DNA of 64,000 nucleotides, from positions 55,514 through 119,513 of the forward strand of contig JACKPJ010000005.1 of NCBI GenBank assembly GCA_024233625.1, written 5' to 3'. Both the position numbers and the translations under genes were made by a program. This DNA comes from Deltaproteobacteria bacterium (GTDB lineage Bacteria > UBA10199 > DSSB01). The notes below the pieces were generated by a model. The model was given only the letters and a program-made list of their open reading frames with translations. It was not told where the DNA came from and searched no databases. This document shows positions 35,353-44,119 of the stretch, piece by piece; positions within the stretch are counted from its first letter, which is position 1; every line of letters starts with the position of its first letter.

Positions 35353-35904
35353 ATGAGAAAAAACTTCATAATTAAAAAAGTAATCTTTCTAACATTATTA
35401 TTTTGCGGACTTTCCAGTCAGGCTTTTGCCGAAATGGAAAATATCGAATATGGACGCGTCTCCGAGCTGCTTAATAGACCCAACGTTTATGTTTATTCGC
35501 TCGACTTTGAAACTCGCGAAGACATTGTCAAAGAGGTTGAAAAGACAGGTGATTTTAGAGTTGTGGGAAGACCCGAAGATGCCCAATTCTTCATTCATTA
35601 TGGCACCTCTCTCCAGGAAATAGGACATTATTATACCTACAATTTGTTTTGGAGAGACCGGCATTCCATTAAAAAATCCGTTGGAGAAATGTATGTTTAT
35701 TCTCACGGTGATCGTGTCGGGAAAGGAAGAAGAATTCGGGTTTACTTTGGGCGATCTTTTGATCCCAAACAACAATATACCAAAGCCCCGATCATTGGCA
35801 TTCCGATTGCTTTAAAACATCCCGCAGCTCAAAGAGCGCGTGATTTCATGAAAAAAGTCAGGAAAGCTAAGAAGGATTTACAGACTTCACATGCTAAAAA
35901 ATAA
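35353..35904 (+). CDS. Exported protein of unknown function
   Basis: This 183-residue protein has a signal peptide (cleavage after AFA, about residue 26). The mature part contains FETREDIVKEVEKTGDFRVV and VGRPEDAQFFIHYG, a pattern resembling small periplasmic alpha/beta proteins whose central strand tests for low-conductance ligands. I assign no family. The C-terminus is strongly basic. GAGGG upstream supports the start. A hairpin terminator follows, convergent with the ABC ATPase gene. Confidence 0.7.
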   Translation: MRKNFIIKKVIFLTLLFCGLSSQAFAEMENIEYGRVSELLNRPNVYVYSLDFETREDIVKEVEKTGDFRVVGRPEDAQFFIHYGTSLQEIGHYYTYNLFWRDRHSIKKSVGEMYVYSHGDRVGKGRRIRVYFGRSFDPKQQYTKAPIIGIPIALKHPAAQRARDFMKKVRKAKKDLQTSHAKK

Positions 35905-35939
35905 ATTTTAGAATTTATTTTAAAATTTATTCATTTGAT

Positions 35940-35996
35940 GGCCTTGTTGAAAAATAATTTTTTGCTTCAATTTTTTTTTTAACAGGGCCTTTTTTT
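35940..35996 (+). terminator. Terminator of the 183-aa exported-protein gene
   Basis: GGCCTTGTTGAAAAAT at the left pairs with AACAGGGCC and the preceding T-run at the right, and seven T residues follow (35990-35996). The left arm shares the TGTTGAAAAATAA end seen in the dispersed elements, so this may be a short derivative of that family. The T-run overlaps the stop of the convergent ATPase gene. Confidence 0.7.
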
Positions 35997-37011
35997 ATGA
36001 GTTGATAGCTAACGAGTGTTTTGCATTTGCTAACTTTGAATAAGCCTCAATTTCGTTCATACGCACACAGGCCACGCGGTGATTAGGACTGACTTGTTCC
36101 ATCTGTGGCATCGCCTTTTTGCATTTTTCCTGCACAAAAGGACAACGCGTATGAAAAACACAGCCTTGGGGAAGGTTCATGGGAGAAGGAACTTCCCCAC
36201 TTAATAGCTTTTTTTCTCCAAAGCTCTGCTTAGGCCTGAGAGTTGGCACCGCATCCAATAAGGCATGTGTGTAAGGATGACGCGCAAATGCCAATTGTGC
36301 ACTGGGAATTTCCTCAACAATATGACCTAAATACATAATGATGATGCGTTGGCTGATATGGCGCACTACCTTGAGATCATGGGCGATAAACAGATAAGCC
36401 AATTTCATTTCCTTTTGCAATTGGCGCATCAAATTGATGATTTGAGCTTGAATACTCACATCCAAAGCACTCACGGGCTCATCGGCAATGATGAGTTTAG
36501 GCAATAAAATCAAGGCTCGTGCAATGCCAATGCGTTGGCGCTGCCCACCCGAAAATTCATGAGGAAACTTATAGTAGGCCTCACTATTGAGTCCTACTTT
36601 TTCTAAGGTATCCATCACATGATCTAATTGACTCGATTTGGAACCTATTTGATGAACCTTGAGAGGTTCCCCCAAGATCTGCCCCACTGTCATCCTTGGA
36701 TTAAGTGAAGAATAGGGATCTTGAAAAATCATTTGAAATTTTTTACGAAGAGGACGGAGTTTTTTTTCGGAGAGCTGATGAATATCCTCTCCTTCCAAAG
36801 AGATTTCACCTTGATCAGCCTCAATCAGACGCATGATGAGACGTGCCAAAGTGCTTTTTCCACAACCGGATTCTCCCACCAAACCCAAGGTCTCCCCTGA
36901 CTCGACCTCGAGCGAGATTCCATTGACGGCATGAACATGTTGATGCACTCGGCCCCAAAAACCGGATTTGACAGGAAATTTTTTAACGACCTGGTGGACT
37001 TTTAGCAGCAT
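35995..37011 (-). CDS. Oligopeptide/dipeptide ABC transporter ATPase (DppF/OppF-like)
   Basis: This 338-residue protein has Walker A GESGCGKST, the Q-loop QMIFQDPYSSLNPRM, signature FSGGQRQRIGIARAL, Walker B LIIADEPVSALD, and the C-terminal extension with four cysteines (GCVFHTRCPF, then VQEKC and VACV) that is diagnostic of the DppF/OppF branch. It would energise a peptide importer. No permease, DppD-type ATPase or binding protein lies beside it; the 541 bp upstream contain no gene. Partners must be encoded elsewhere. Confidence 0.9.
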   Translation of the reverse strand: MLLKVHQVVKKFPVKSGFWGRVHQHVHAVNGISLEVESGETLGLVGESGCGKSTLARLIMRLIEADQGEISLEGEDIHQLSEKKLRPLRKKFQMIFQDPYSSLNPRMTVGQILGEPLKVHQIGSKSSQLDHVMDTLEKVGLNSEAYYKFPHEFSGGQRQRIGIARALILLPKLIIADEPVSALDVSIQAQIINLMRQLQKEMKLAYLFIAHDLKVVRHISQRIIIMYLGHIVEEIPSAQLAFARHPYTHALLDAVPTLRPKQSFGEKKLLSGEVPSPMNLPQGCVFHTRCPFVQEKCKKAMPQMEQVSPNHRVACVRMNEIEAYSKLANAKHSLAINS

Positions 37012-37552
37012 GTCTTCTTTTCGCTAAAATCAGAGATATTGGCAAGAAAAATGGGGCTCAAAAAATGAAAAGAGCGGTCATGGGCAATGCTCAAAATCAT
37101 CATTTTGGCTCTTTTTTGAAAAAATAAAAAAAAATATTATTATATTTTAGATAGTTACAACAAAAAATGTCGGACACTGTCCGACATGTCCGACATTTTC
37201 CACTCAAAAATCAAAGGAAATTTTTTAAAAAAGAAAGGAAGAAAATGAAATCTTTGAAGTGCTATCCGTTAAGTTTTTATCAAGACTGGCAATAAATTGC
37301 AAAACAAAATGTTGATTTTAAAAATAGACATGAAGAAAACATTGAACACTCATCGCATCTCCTAAGACAGAAAATATAAAAAAGAAAAAAGTTAATGATA
37401 AAAGATTAGCTTTCTTGAGGACTTAGATTTTTTTTTTTAAATTTAAAGAACCCATCTTGCAACTTAAAATTGAAAAGGAGAAGATAAGTAAACTAAGGAA
37501 ACATCTTGATCTCAATCTCATTTTCATATGACTTAAAATTAGGAGGTAAGTA
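37012..37552. other. 541-bp gene-free region
   Basis: No credible gene on either strand. It includes a nested palindrome at 37164-37199 (see separate entry). A 16-codon open frame at 37245-37295 (MKSLKCYPLSFYQDWQ) has an AAAGGAAG Shine-Dalgarno 3-4 nt upstream. The sequence is otherwise very A-rich. The 3' end must hold the promoter for the gene at 37553. Confidence 0.6.
37164..37199. repeat. Nested palindrome with three TGTCSGACA units
   Basis: TGTCGGACA, then C, then TGTCCGACA, then TGTCCGACA again. The first and second units form one palindrome. Alternatively AAAATGTCGGACA and the third unit plus TTTT form a 13-bp perfect inverted repeat. It could be a regulator site or the border of a small mobile element. 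Confidence 0.6.
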
Positions 37553-38179
37553 ATGAAAAATATATTCATTAAGATGTCAAAATGTTTAATCTTATTAGGC
37601 ATCTCATTAGGATTCATGAGCTCAAGTTTTGCTGAAGAATCAAAAACTATTAAATACAATGCAGTCTCTCTCGATGTTGAGGTATATGTTTCTGCATTGG
37701 ATTTAGTTCAAGACAACTCCATCACTCCACCGGGAGATAGCAATTATTTACTCCAAAAAGCAGCCCGCTTTTATGTTGATGGAAAAATCGTACCCGGAGG
37801 AACTTGGGCAGAATGCGGTACTGATGCAAGCTGCTGGGAACCTAAAGTAATAGGCACTTGGTATTGTGATGCCGTCAATGCTAACAATATCAACTTTGGA
37901 GATCCCACATTATTAAATCTCCCCGAAATCTTCAGCAACCAACTCTTTTTATTTAATGACGGAAGTGGAAATATCAGTGACGACCAAATCGTCGGATTGG
38001 GTAGCAACCCAGCTCCCGGAGGACCAGCTACTTTACGTCCCATTATCGGTGGCTCAGGCGCATATGCTGGCGCTCAAGGACAACAACTGGAAGCTGTCAT
38101 TGGCGGTGACGGAGCATTTTTAATTGTAGCAGCATTTGATATTCGTATGCTCGTTCCTGATCTTCCAGAGTTGTTTTAA
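37553..38179 (+). CDS. Exported allene-oxide-cyclase-like barrel protein
   Basis: This 208-residue protein has a signal peptide (cleavage near SFA, about residue 25). The mature part has GTWYCDAV, FLFNDGSGNISDDQIVGLG and RPIIGGSGAYAGAQGQ. The GGSGAYAGAQG turn is the block shared by the allene-oxide-cyclase/dirigent-like barrel superfamily, which also occurs in bacteria with unknown roles. AGGAGG lies about 6 nt upstream of the start. A strong terminator follows. Two Cys pairs may form disulfides. Confidence 0.65.
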   Translation: MKNIFIKMSKCLILLGISLGFMSSSFAEESKTIKYNAVSLDVEVYVSALDLVQDNSITPPGDSNYLLQKAARFYVDGKIVPGGTWAECGTDASCWEPKVIGTWYCDAVNANNINFGDPTLLNLPEIFSNQLFLFNDGSGNISDDQIVGLGSNPAPGGPATLRPIIGGSGAYAGAQGQQLEAVIGGDGAFLIVAAFDIRMLVPDLPELF

Positions 38180-38221
38180 TAGTAGTTTAGAATAAGCTTC
38201 AATTTTCCTCAATTTTTCTAC

Positions 38222-38258
38222 ATGCCCCGACTCACCTGAGTCAGGGCATTTTTTTTTT
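38222..38258 (+). terminator. Rho-independent terminator of the barrel-protein gene
   Basis: ATGCCCCGACTCA and TGAGTCAGGGCAT form a 13-position stem with one wobble, followed by a run of ten T residues. It overlaps the last codons and stop of clpB, which runs in the opposite direction. Confidence 0.85.
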
Positions 38259-40847
38259 AAAAGTCAGTTCGCCAGCACCCTTCCCAATATCAACTTTTTT
38301 AAAGTCGACCTTAATTTCATCGCCTTCGACAAATTTACCCTCCAATAACTGGATTGCCAAAGGATCTTGAATGTATTTTTGAATCGCACGTTTGAGGGGT
38401 CTCGCACCATAAATCGGGTCAAATCCATGCTGAGCAATAAAACTCTTTGCCGCATCGGAGACCTCGATCCCAAGTTTTTTATCACTAAGCAATTTTTGCA
38501 GGCGTTTGAGCTGAATATCGACGATTTTTTCGATTTGCTGCTCTTTGAGCGAATGAAAAATAATCGTTTCATCCACGCGGTTGAGAAACTCCGGTCGAAA
38601 GTGTTCGCGCAGAGCTTGAGTCACGCGCTTTTCCATTTCCTCATCATCTCCAGCGAGCTCGGTAATATATTGTGAACCAATATTGCTGGTCATGATTAAG
38701 ACGGTATTTTTAAAATCGATCGTCCGACCTTGACTGTCGGTCGCACGTCCATCATCTAAAATCTGCAAAAAGATATTAAAGACCTCCGGATGCGCTTTTT
38801 CGATTTCGTCAAAAAGCACCACCGAATAAGGACGCCGACGCACCGCTTCAGTCAACTGACCGCCTTCTTCATATCCCACATATCCCGGAGGTGCTCCAAT
38901 CAAGCGAGCCACCGAATGTTTTTCCATATACTCACTCATATCGATACGAATCATCGCATGCTCATCGTCGAAGAGAAACTCCGCCAAGGTGCGCGCTGTC
39001 TCGGTCTTACCCACACCCGTTGGCCCCAAGAAAATAAAAGAACCCATGGGACGATTGGGATCCTGCAGCCCCGCTCGTGAACGCCGCACGGCATTGGCCA
39101 CTTTTTCCAAGGCTTCTTCCTGGCCCACGACACGCTCGCGCAAACGATCTTCCATATGAACGAGTTTTTCGACTTCGCCCTCCATCATCTTGGTCACGGG
39201 AATGCCGGTCCACTTGGCGACGATCGCGGCAATATCCTCGGGCCCAACTTCCTCTTTGAGCATACGTTGATCTTTTTGCAAAGTCGCTAGTTTTTGATTA
39301 AGCTCTTCCAGCTTTTGATTGAGTTCGGGCAACTGCCCATATTTAAGTTCAGCCGCTTTATTGAGATCACCGCTGCGTTCCGCAAGCTCAATCTCGGTTT
39401 TGATATTTTCGATCTTTTCTTTGGTTTGACGAATCTCAGCAATCGAGGCCTTTTCATTTTGCCAATGGGCCTTGAGCTCATCGCTCTTTTCTCGCAACTC
39501 AGCGAGCTCAGCTTGAATTTTTTGTAAACGTTCTTGAGAAGCTGCATCTTTCTCTTTTTTAAGTGCCTGCTCTTCAATCTGCAATTGGGTAATCTTGCCT
39601 TCAATTTCATCGATCTCAGTGGGCAAACTGTCGATCTCAATGCGGAGACGGCTCGCCGCTTCATCAATCAAATCAATGGCTTTGTCCGGCAAGAAACGAT
39701 CGGTGATATAACGGTTGGATAAGGTCGCCGCATTGACCAAGGCAGAGTCCTGAATACGCACCCCGTGATGGACTTCATAGCGCTCCTTCAAACCTCGCAA
39801 AATTGCAATCGTGTCTTCCACATTGGGTTCGCTAGTGTATACCGTTTGAAAACGTCTTTCTAAGGCCGGGTCTTTTTCGATATGTTTGCGGTATTCATCC
39901 AAGGTTGTCGCACCAATGCAGCGGAGTTCACCACGAGCCAAAGCGGGTTTGAGCATATTAGAAGCATCCATCGCACCTTCGGCAGCACCCGCTCCCACCA
40001 AGGTATGCAACTCATCGATAAATAAAATCACTTGCCCTTCCGACTGAGTCACTTCCTTCACCAAGGCCTTGAGACGGTCTTCAAATTCACCTCGGTATTT
40101 TGTCCCCGCAAGTAAGCCTCCTAAGTCCAGAGCGACCAGTTTTTTATTACGCAAGGTTTCGGGCACTTGACCATTGGCAATGCGCAAAGCAAGGCCTTCG
40201 ACAATCGCGGTCTTACCAACTCCAGGTTCACCGATTAACACCGGGTTATTTTTTGTTCGACGACTGAGAACCTGCATCACGCGGCGGATTTCATCATCAC
40301 GCCCAATGACAGGATCTAATTTACCGCGCTTGGCCATCTCGGTTAGATCACGGGTGTATTTTTCTAGGGCCTGAAACTTGGCTTCCGGGTTTTGATCCGT
40401 CACACGATGGGAACCACGAATCTCGGATAAAACCTTAAGCAAGGAATCTCGACTAACCCCAGCGGCTTTTAAAACTTCATAAGCCTTGCTATCTTTGATT
40501 TCTAATAAGGAGAGTAAAAGATGCTCTGTACTGACAAATTCATCCTTGAGTTGAGAAGCTTGATCATGCGCTTTGTCCAAGAGCTTTTTAAAATGAACAG
40601 AAGGATATTCACCATGAGAACCACTGACCTTGGGAAAAGACTCAATCACGTCCAGAATTTTTTGACGGATCTGATGCGGGTCCACTCCATGTTTTTGCAA
40701 GATCGGTTTGACCAAGCCTTCCTCTTGATCCAATAAGCTCAAAAGCAAGTGAGCAGGCTCAATTTGCTGATTGCCATATTCACTCGTTTTATGCTGAGCA
40801 TCCAGAACGGCTTCCTGTGCTTTGACTGTAAATTTATCAAATCGCAT
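38241..40847 (-). CDS. clpB: Disaggregating chaperone ClpB
   Basis: This 868-residue protein has the full ClpB layout: a double Clp-N repeat (about 1-150), first AAA+ module with GEPGVGKTA, a long coiled-coil middle domain (about 410-530, KITQLQIEEQALKKEKDA and repeats), second AAA+ module with GPTGVGKTE, GYVGYEEGG pore loop, and the C-terminal cap. It works with DnaK to dissolve protein aggregates. The C-terminal codons overlap the terminator of the convergent gene. GGAGAG lies upstream of the start. A plausible promoter sits about 85-112 bp upstream. Confidence 0.97.
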   Translation of the reverse strand: MRFDKFTVKAQEAVLDAQHKTSEYGNQQIEPAHLLLSLLDQEEGLVKPILQKHGVDPHQIRQKILDVIESFPKVSGSHGEYPSVHFKKLLDKAHDQASQLKDEFVSTEHLLLSLLEIKDSKAYEVLKAAGVSRDSLLKVLSEIRGSHRVTDQNPEAKFQALEKYTRDLTEMAKRGKLDPVIGRDDEIRRVMQVLSRRTKNNPVLIGEPGVGKTAIVEGLALRIANGQVPETLRNKKLVALDLGGLLAGTKYRGEFEDRLKALVKEVTQSEGQVILFIDELHTLVGAGAAEGAMDASNMLKPALARGELRCIGATTLDEYRKHIEKDPALERRFQTVYTSEPNVEDTIAILRGLKERYEVHHGVRIQDSALVNAATLSNRYITDRFLPDKAIDLIDEAASRLRIEIDSLPTEIDEIEGKITQLQIEEQALKKEKDAASQERLQKIQAELAELREKSDELKAHWQNEKASIAEIRQTKEKIENIKTEIELAERSGDLNKAAELKYGQLPELNQKLEELNQKLATLQKDQRMLKEEVGPEDIAAIVAKWTGIPVTKMMEGEVEKLVHMEDRLRERVVGQEEALEKVANAVRRSRAGLQDPNRPMGSFIFLGPTGVGKTETARTLAEFLFDDEHAMIRIDMSEYMEKHSVARLIGAPPGYVGYEEGGQLTEAVRRRPYSVVLFDEIEKAHPEVFNIFLQILDDGRATDSQGRTIDFKNTVLIMTSNIGSQYITELAGDDEEMEKRVTQALREHFRPEFLNRVDETIIFHSLKEQQIEKIVDIQLKRLQKLLSDKKLGIEVSDAAKSFIAQHGFDPIYGARPLKRAIQKYIQDPLAIQLLEGKFVEGDEIKVDFKKVDIGKGAGELTFKKKMP

Positions 40848-40931
40848 TGATCTCTCCTAACTTGCCTCTAAAGTTTTTCATAGACTCTCCTCACTTTTTT
40901 TAGACCCTATTGAAGAAAGCTTTTTATAGTG

Positions 40932-40959
40932 AGATAAGTACGTCATGCGGTTTGGTCAA
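40932..40959 (-). promoter_or_regulatory. Putative clpB promoter
   Basis: On the minus strand TTGACC (40959-40954) and TTATCT (40937-40932) are separated by 16 bp, about 85 bp before the clpB start. The -35 lies in a CTTGACC context, which could also serve a heat-shock sigma factor, but the -10 is not of the C-rich sigma-32 type. Confidence 0.4.
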
Positions 40960-41077
40960 GTCTTCAAAACAACATTTGTTTTTACCATCGAAAAAGTCCA
41001 TTTTTTAACACTCTCTTTATAGCCTAGGGTGAAAAAATCGGAGTGAGTTTGACTGATAAGCATGATAAACTTAACAT

Positions 41078-42529
41078 ATGAGTTTAGCCCATCTCATACA
41101 TTTGGAACATTCTCATCAACGACAACTTGAAAAAAAGCGTTTAGCAGTTAAACTTCATCCGACAAATATTGAAAATCAATACTGCCTTTCAAATTACTCT
41201 CTGACGACTCTTATAGAAAAAAAAATTCCTTTTAAAAAAATCAAAAGTATCTCTCAAAAAAATTACAATATAGAGATCATCTTTCCTTCGAGATCTCACC
41301 TCTTTGCTCCACCTTCGCAGGACGCTGTTGAAGAAATTAAGGTTCATGCCGTTGCAAAATTTCCCCAAAAAAGGGAAATTCAAATTATTTATATGGGGCG
41401 TCGTTCCGAAAACCATGAAAAAGACATCATTATTCTTGATCGACCGGGAGGTCGGCGTTCCTACCAATGGAAAATTCCGGAAACAGTCCATCAAATTCAG
41501 GACATCCGAAAAATGTTTCCTGAAATAAGTCAAAAAATCAAAAATCGTCATACTAAGGTCATTATCTCCTTAGGTGCAGGAGGAATTCGTTTATTTGCCC
41601 ACCCTTCACTATTTAAATTCATCGATTTACTTGAACTCAGACCTTATATTGACGAAATTTGGGGAAGTAGTGGAGGAGCTATTGCAGGGCTTCCCTATGC
41701 CATGGGAGTCAGTCCTTCCCAAATTGAAGAGGAAGGTTATCACCTCTATAATGACCGATATTCTTTTCGCTTAAGCCCAAGTAAATTTGACGTTGTCAAA
41801 AATCTCATCTCCGATACTTTTTTAACTTCTTCGGAATATTTTTTTCAGGGGCTCATTGATTGCCAAAGCGCCTTAAGCGATTTAATCGGAAAATATATTT
41901 CTCAACCGACGCAAGCAGTCATTCCATTTTTTTGCATGGCCTATAATTTAACTAGGCGTCGCAGCGAGGTGCTCACTCCCGAAAATATCGATTCTAGCCT
42001 CTATCTAACGCCCATTATTCAAACCGATCCACTCGATGCTATTATCGCCTCGTCTTCGATTCCCATTCTTTATGTTCCAAAAACCATTCGCCGAAATAAC
42101 CAAGAGGAACATTATATTGATGGGGGCACCACCGAAGAAAACCCCCTACTTTCTCCCTACAGAAAGTGGATTCGTGACAAATTAAATAAAAGGGAAAAAC
42201 GAAAAAAGTTGCTGATTATCAGCGTCAATTTATTTCCCGAAGTAGGGTCCACTCGACTTTTTAATCATTGGATATTACGTAAACTCCCACCCTTTAAACT
42301 CTTGGAACTTTCAGCAACCTATACTGATCTGGTAAGACAATCACGTATTGACGAACATAAAAATCATTTAGCCAGAGATCCCAATGTGACTCTCTGGGAA
42401 CTCAACCTCCCTTTACCTGGTACCGGAATCGTCAACACGAAACGCATTCCTCTAATTATCCAAACGGCACAGCATACTTTTTTTGATCAACTTTTAAAGA
42501 TTGAAGAAAATATCGGAAAGAAAGAATAA
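41078..42529 (+). CDS. Patatin-like phospholipase
   Basis: This 483-residue protein has an N-terminal extension of about 155 residues and then the patatin domain. The glycine-rich oxyanion loop reads GAGGIRLFAH, the nucleophile elbow GSSGG is at about 196-200 (Ser198), and the catalytic Asp lies in YIDGGTTEENP (about 348). These proteins hydrolyse lipid acyl esters. There is no signal peptide. The N-terminal extension is not recognised. It is convergent with the 138-aa membrane gene, 1 bp apart. Confidence 0.9.
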   Translation: MSLAHLIHLEHSHQRQLEKKRLAVKLHPTNIENQYCLSNYSLTTLIEKKIPFKKIKSISQKNYNIEIIFPSRSHLFAPPSQDAVEEIKVHAVAKFPQKREIQIIYMGRRSENHEKDIIILDRPGGRRSYQWKIPETVHQIQDIRKMFPEISQKIKNRHTKVIISLGAGGIRLFAHPSLFKFIDLLELRPYIDEIWGSSGGAIAGLPYAMGVSPSQIEEEGYHLYNDRYSFRLSPSKFDVVKNLISDTFLTSSEYFFQGLIDCQSALSDLIGKYISQPTQAVIPFFCMAYNLTRRRSEVLTPENIDSSLYLTPIIQTDPLDAIIASSSIPILYVPKTIRRNNQEEHYIDGGTTEENPLLSPYRKWIRDKLNKREKRKKLLIISVNLFPEVGSTRLFNHWILRKLPPFKLLELSATYTDLVRQSRIDEHKNHLARDPNVTLWELNLPLPGTGIVNTKRIPLIIQTAQHTFFDQLLKIEENIGKKE

Positions 42530-42530
42530 G

Positions 42531-42947
42531 TTAAATTTCTCGGCCTAAAGCACGAGCACGCTTCGTCCATTGGCGGGCAATATAAATAATCGCAAGTAAA
42601 ACTCCCACAATGACGACACCCAAAAATCCAACTCCCCAAAAAATTGCTTGAACATTGGGGTCATTGGGATCTTTAAAGCATACTGCACAGGCTTTTAATG
42701 AAGGAGAGGATAAACAGGTAAAACTAAGTGTCAAAAGCATACAAAAAGCTAACACTAAGTGATTCACTTTATTAAGAAACCACTTTAAATATAGCACTAA
42801 AAACGGAATCATCACGAACCCAAAGCCAATCATAAGAGCACTGGCCTTAGAAAATGAAGAATAATTCATGATTCCCCAAACTATTAAAAATAGACTGAGT
42901 ATCCCTGTCGTGATCATGAAAAAGATGTGAAATTTTTTTAAAGACAT
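42531..42947 (-). CDS. Small membrane protein beside the oxidase operon
   Basis: This 138-residue protein has four predicted membrane helices (about 8-27, 37-57, 62-80 and 105-127). An ACAVCF motif followed by KDPNDPNVQA lies between the third and fourth. A CxxC with this context would fit metal or heme handling, but no family is recognised. It lies 83 bp downstream of the oxidase subunit IV gene on the same strand and may belong to the operon. Confidence 0.65.
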   Translation of the reverse strand: MSLKKFHIFFMITTGILSLFLIVWGIMNYSSFSKASALMIGFGFVMIPFLVLYLKWFLNKVNHLVLAFCMLLTLSFTCLSSPSLKACAVCFKDPNDPNVQAIFWGVGFLGVVIVGVLLAIIYIARQWTKRARALGREI

Positions 42948-43030
42948 CGTTTTTGTATATAATTATTGATATTAATTAGCTTACAACAACCCGACTGTAT
43001 GTCAATTTTCGTAAGCAAACATTAATTAAA

Positions 43031-43393
43031 TTAATGATGAGCTCCCCCCTCTACCTGGGGCAATTGAGGCTGAACATTAAAATAACTCTGTCCAATAGGT
43101 CCTCGAGTCGTTTCGGCAAAAAAGGTCATCAATAACATAAATAAAAACAAAAAGGCTGTAATCACTAAGATCGATGTAATCGTTTTTTTCTCTGAGATGA
43201 GATGCATAAAGTAAGCAGCCACGAGTGTTCCTTTGATGGCAGCAATAAATAGGGCTACGATGATATGCATCGAAGGGCTAACCTGCAAACTCGCTGCCCA
43301 AACGGTTACTAGAGTCAAAACAGCCAATGCAATAAAAACTGCAATGTAAATTCTGACATGTTTTCTCATTTCTTCTATGCTATGCCCGCCCAT
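43031..43393 (-). CDS. Cytochrome c oxidase subunit IV (caa3/bacterial type)
   Basis: This 120-residue protein has three membrane helices, and a KGTLVAAYFMHL segment typical of bacterial oxidase subunit IV. It ends in EGGAHH. AAGGAG lies upstream of the start. It is the last recognised oxidase gene of the operon, 54 bp after subunit III. Confidence 0.9.
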   Translation of the reverse strand: MGGHSIEEMRKHVRIYIAVFIALAVLTLVTVWAASLQVSPSMHIIVALFIAAIKGTLVAAYFMHLISEKKTITSILVITAFLFLFMLLMTFFAETTRGPIGQSYFNVQPQLPQVEGGAHH

Positions 43394-43447
43394 GAAAACT
43401 CCTTATTTTACTCGAGTGATGCCTCGTAAAAATTAAATCTTGAAAAA

Positions 43448-44047
43448 TTATAATAAATATAATGCTGGAAATAAAAATATCCAAACCAAATCCACAAAGT
43501 GCCAATAAAGACCTGCAGCCTCAATACGACCAGTAAAAGTCGTGGGAGCTTCACGCCACGCTTTGCCAGAAGTAATTAAAAAATACAAGTTAACGAAAAT
43601 ACCACCAATAATATGCAAGCCATGCAAGCCAGTAAGAGTAAAGTAAATACCAAAAAAGTTATGAGTCTTAGGAAGATAACCCAAGTGAATTTTATGTGAG
43701 TATTCAAAGTACTTAATCACTAAAAAGACAAATGAAAGGATGATAGTCACCCCCATATAAAGTCTAAACTTAGATAGACTTTTCATCATTAATGAAGCCC
43801 ATGACATGACCATCGTCACACTCGATGTAATGAGCACCATCGTATTAATCGTCGCCAAATTAATATCGAGAAATTGACTTCCATGAGGCCAGGTCGGATC
43901 TCCACTTCTTAAAATAATATACGCTGAAAAAAGCCCCCCAAAGAGCATGACTTCAGTGGCCAAAAATAACCACATACCTAATTTTGAATTTGTTACCCCA
44001 GTAACAGGATGAGGTGTATCAATATATTTAATTAATGCATCGGACAT
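43448..44047 (-). CDS. ctaE: Cytochrome c oxidase subunit III
   Basis: This 199-residue protein has five membrane helices and the subunit III blocks WLFLATEVMLFGGLFSAY, FGIYFTLTGLHGLHIIGG and AAGLYWHFVDLVWIFLFP. It stabilises proton uptake by the core. The length is typical of the bacterial form that lacks the two extra N-terminal helices. AAGGAG lies upstream. Confidence 0.96.
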   Translation of the reverse strand: MSDALIKYIDTPHPVTGVTNSKLGMWLFLATEVMLFGGLFSAYIILRSGDPTWPHGSQFLDINLATINTMVLITSSVTMVMSWASLMMKSLSKFRLYMGVTIILSFVFLVIKYFEYSHKIHLGYLPKTHNFFGIYFTLTGLHGLHIIGGIFVNLYFLITSGKAWREAPTTFTGRIEAAGLYWHFVDLVWIFLFPALYLL

Positions 44048-44119
44048 TGAGTAAATCTCCTTAAATCAATCTTCAAAAAAGTAGATGACAAACATTCTTC
44101 ATTCATTAAGCCTTTCGAG

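Noticed and set aside
38367..40736. Several long open frames opposite or inside clpB
   Set aside because: They lie in other frames of a clearly coding gene, have no ribosome sites and show no family resemblance.
40900..40930. Resemblance of CTATTGAAGAAAGC to the end of the dispersed element
   Set aside because: Only one short arm matches, with mismatches, and no hairpin or second arm follows.
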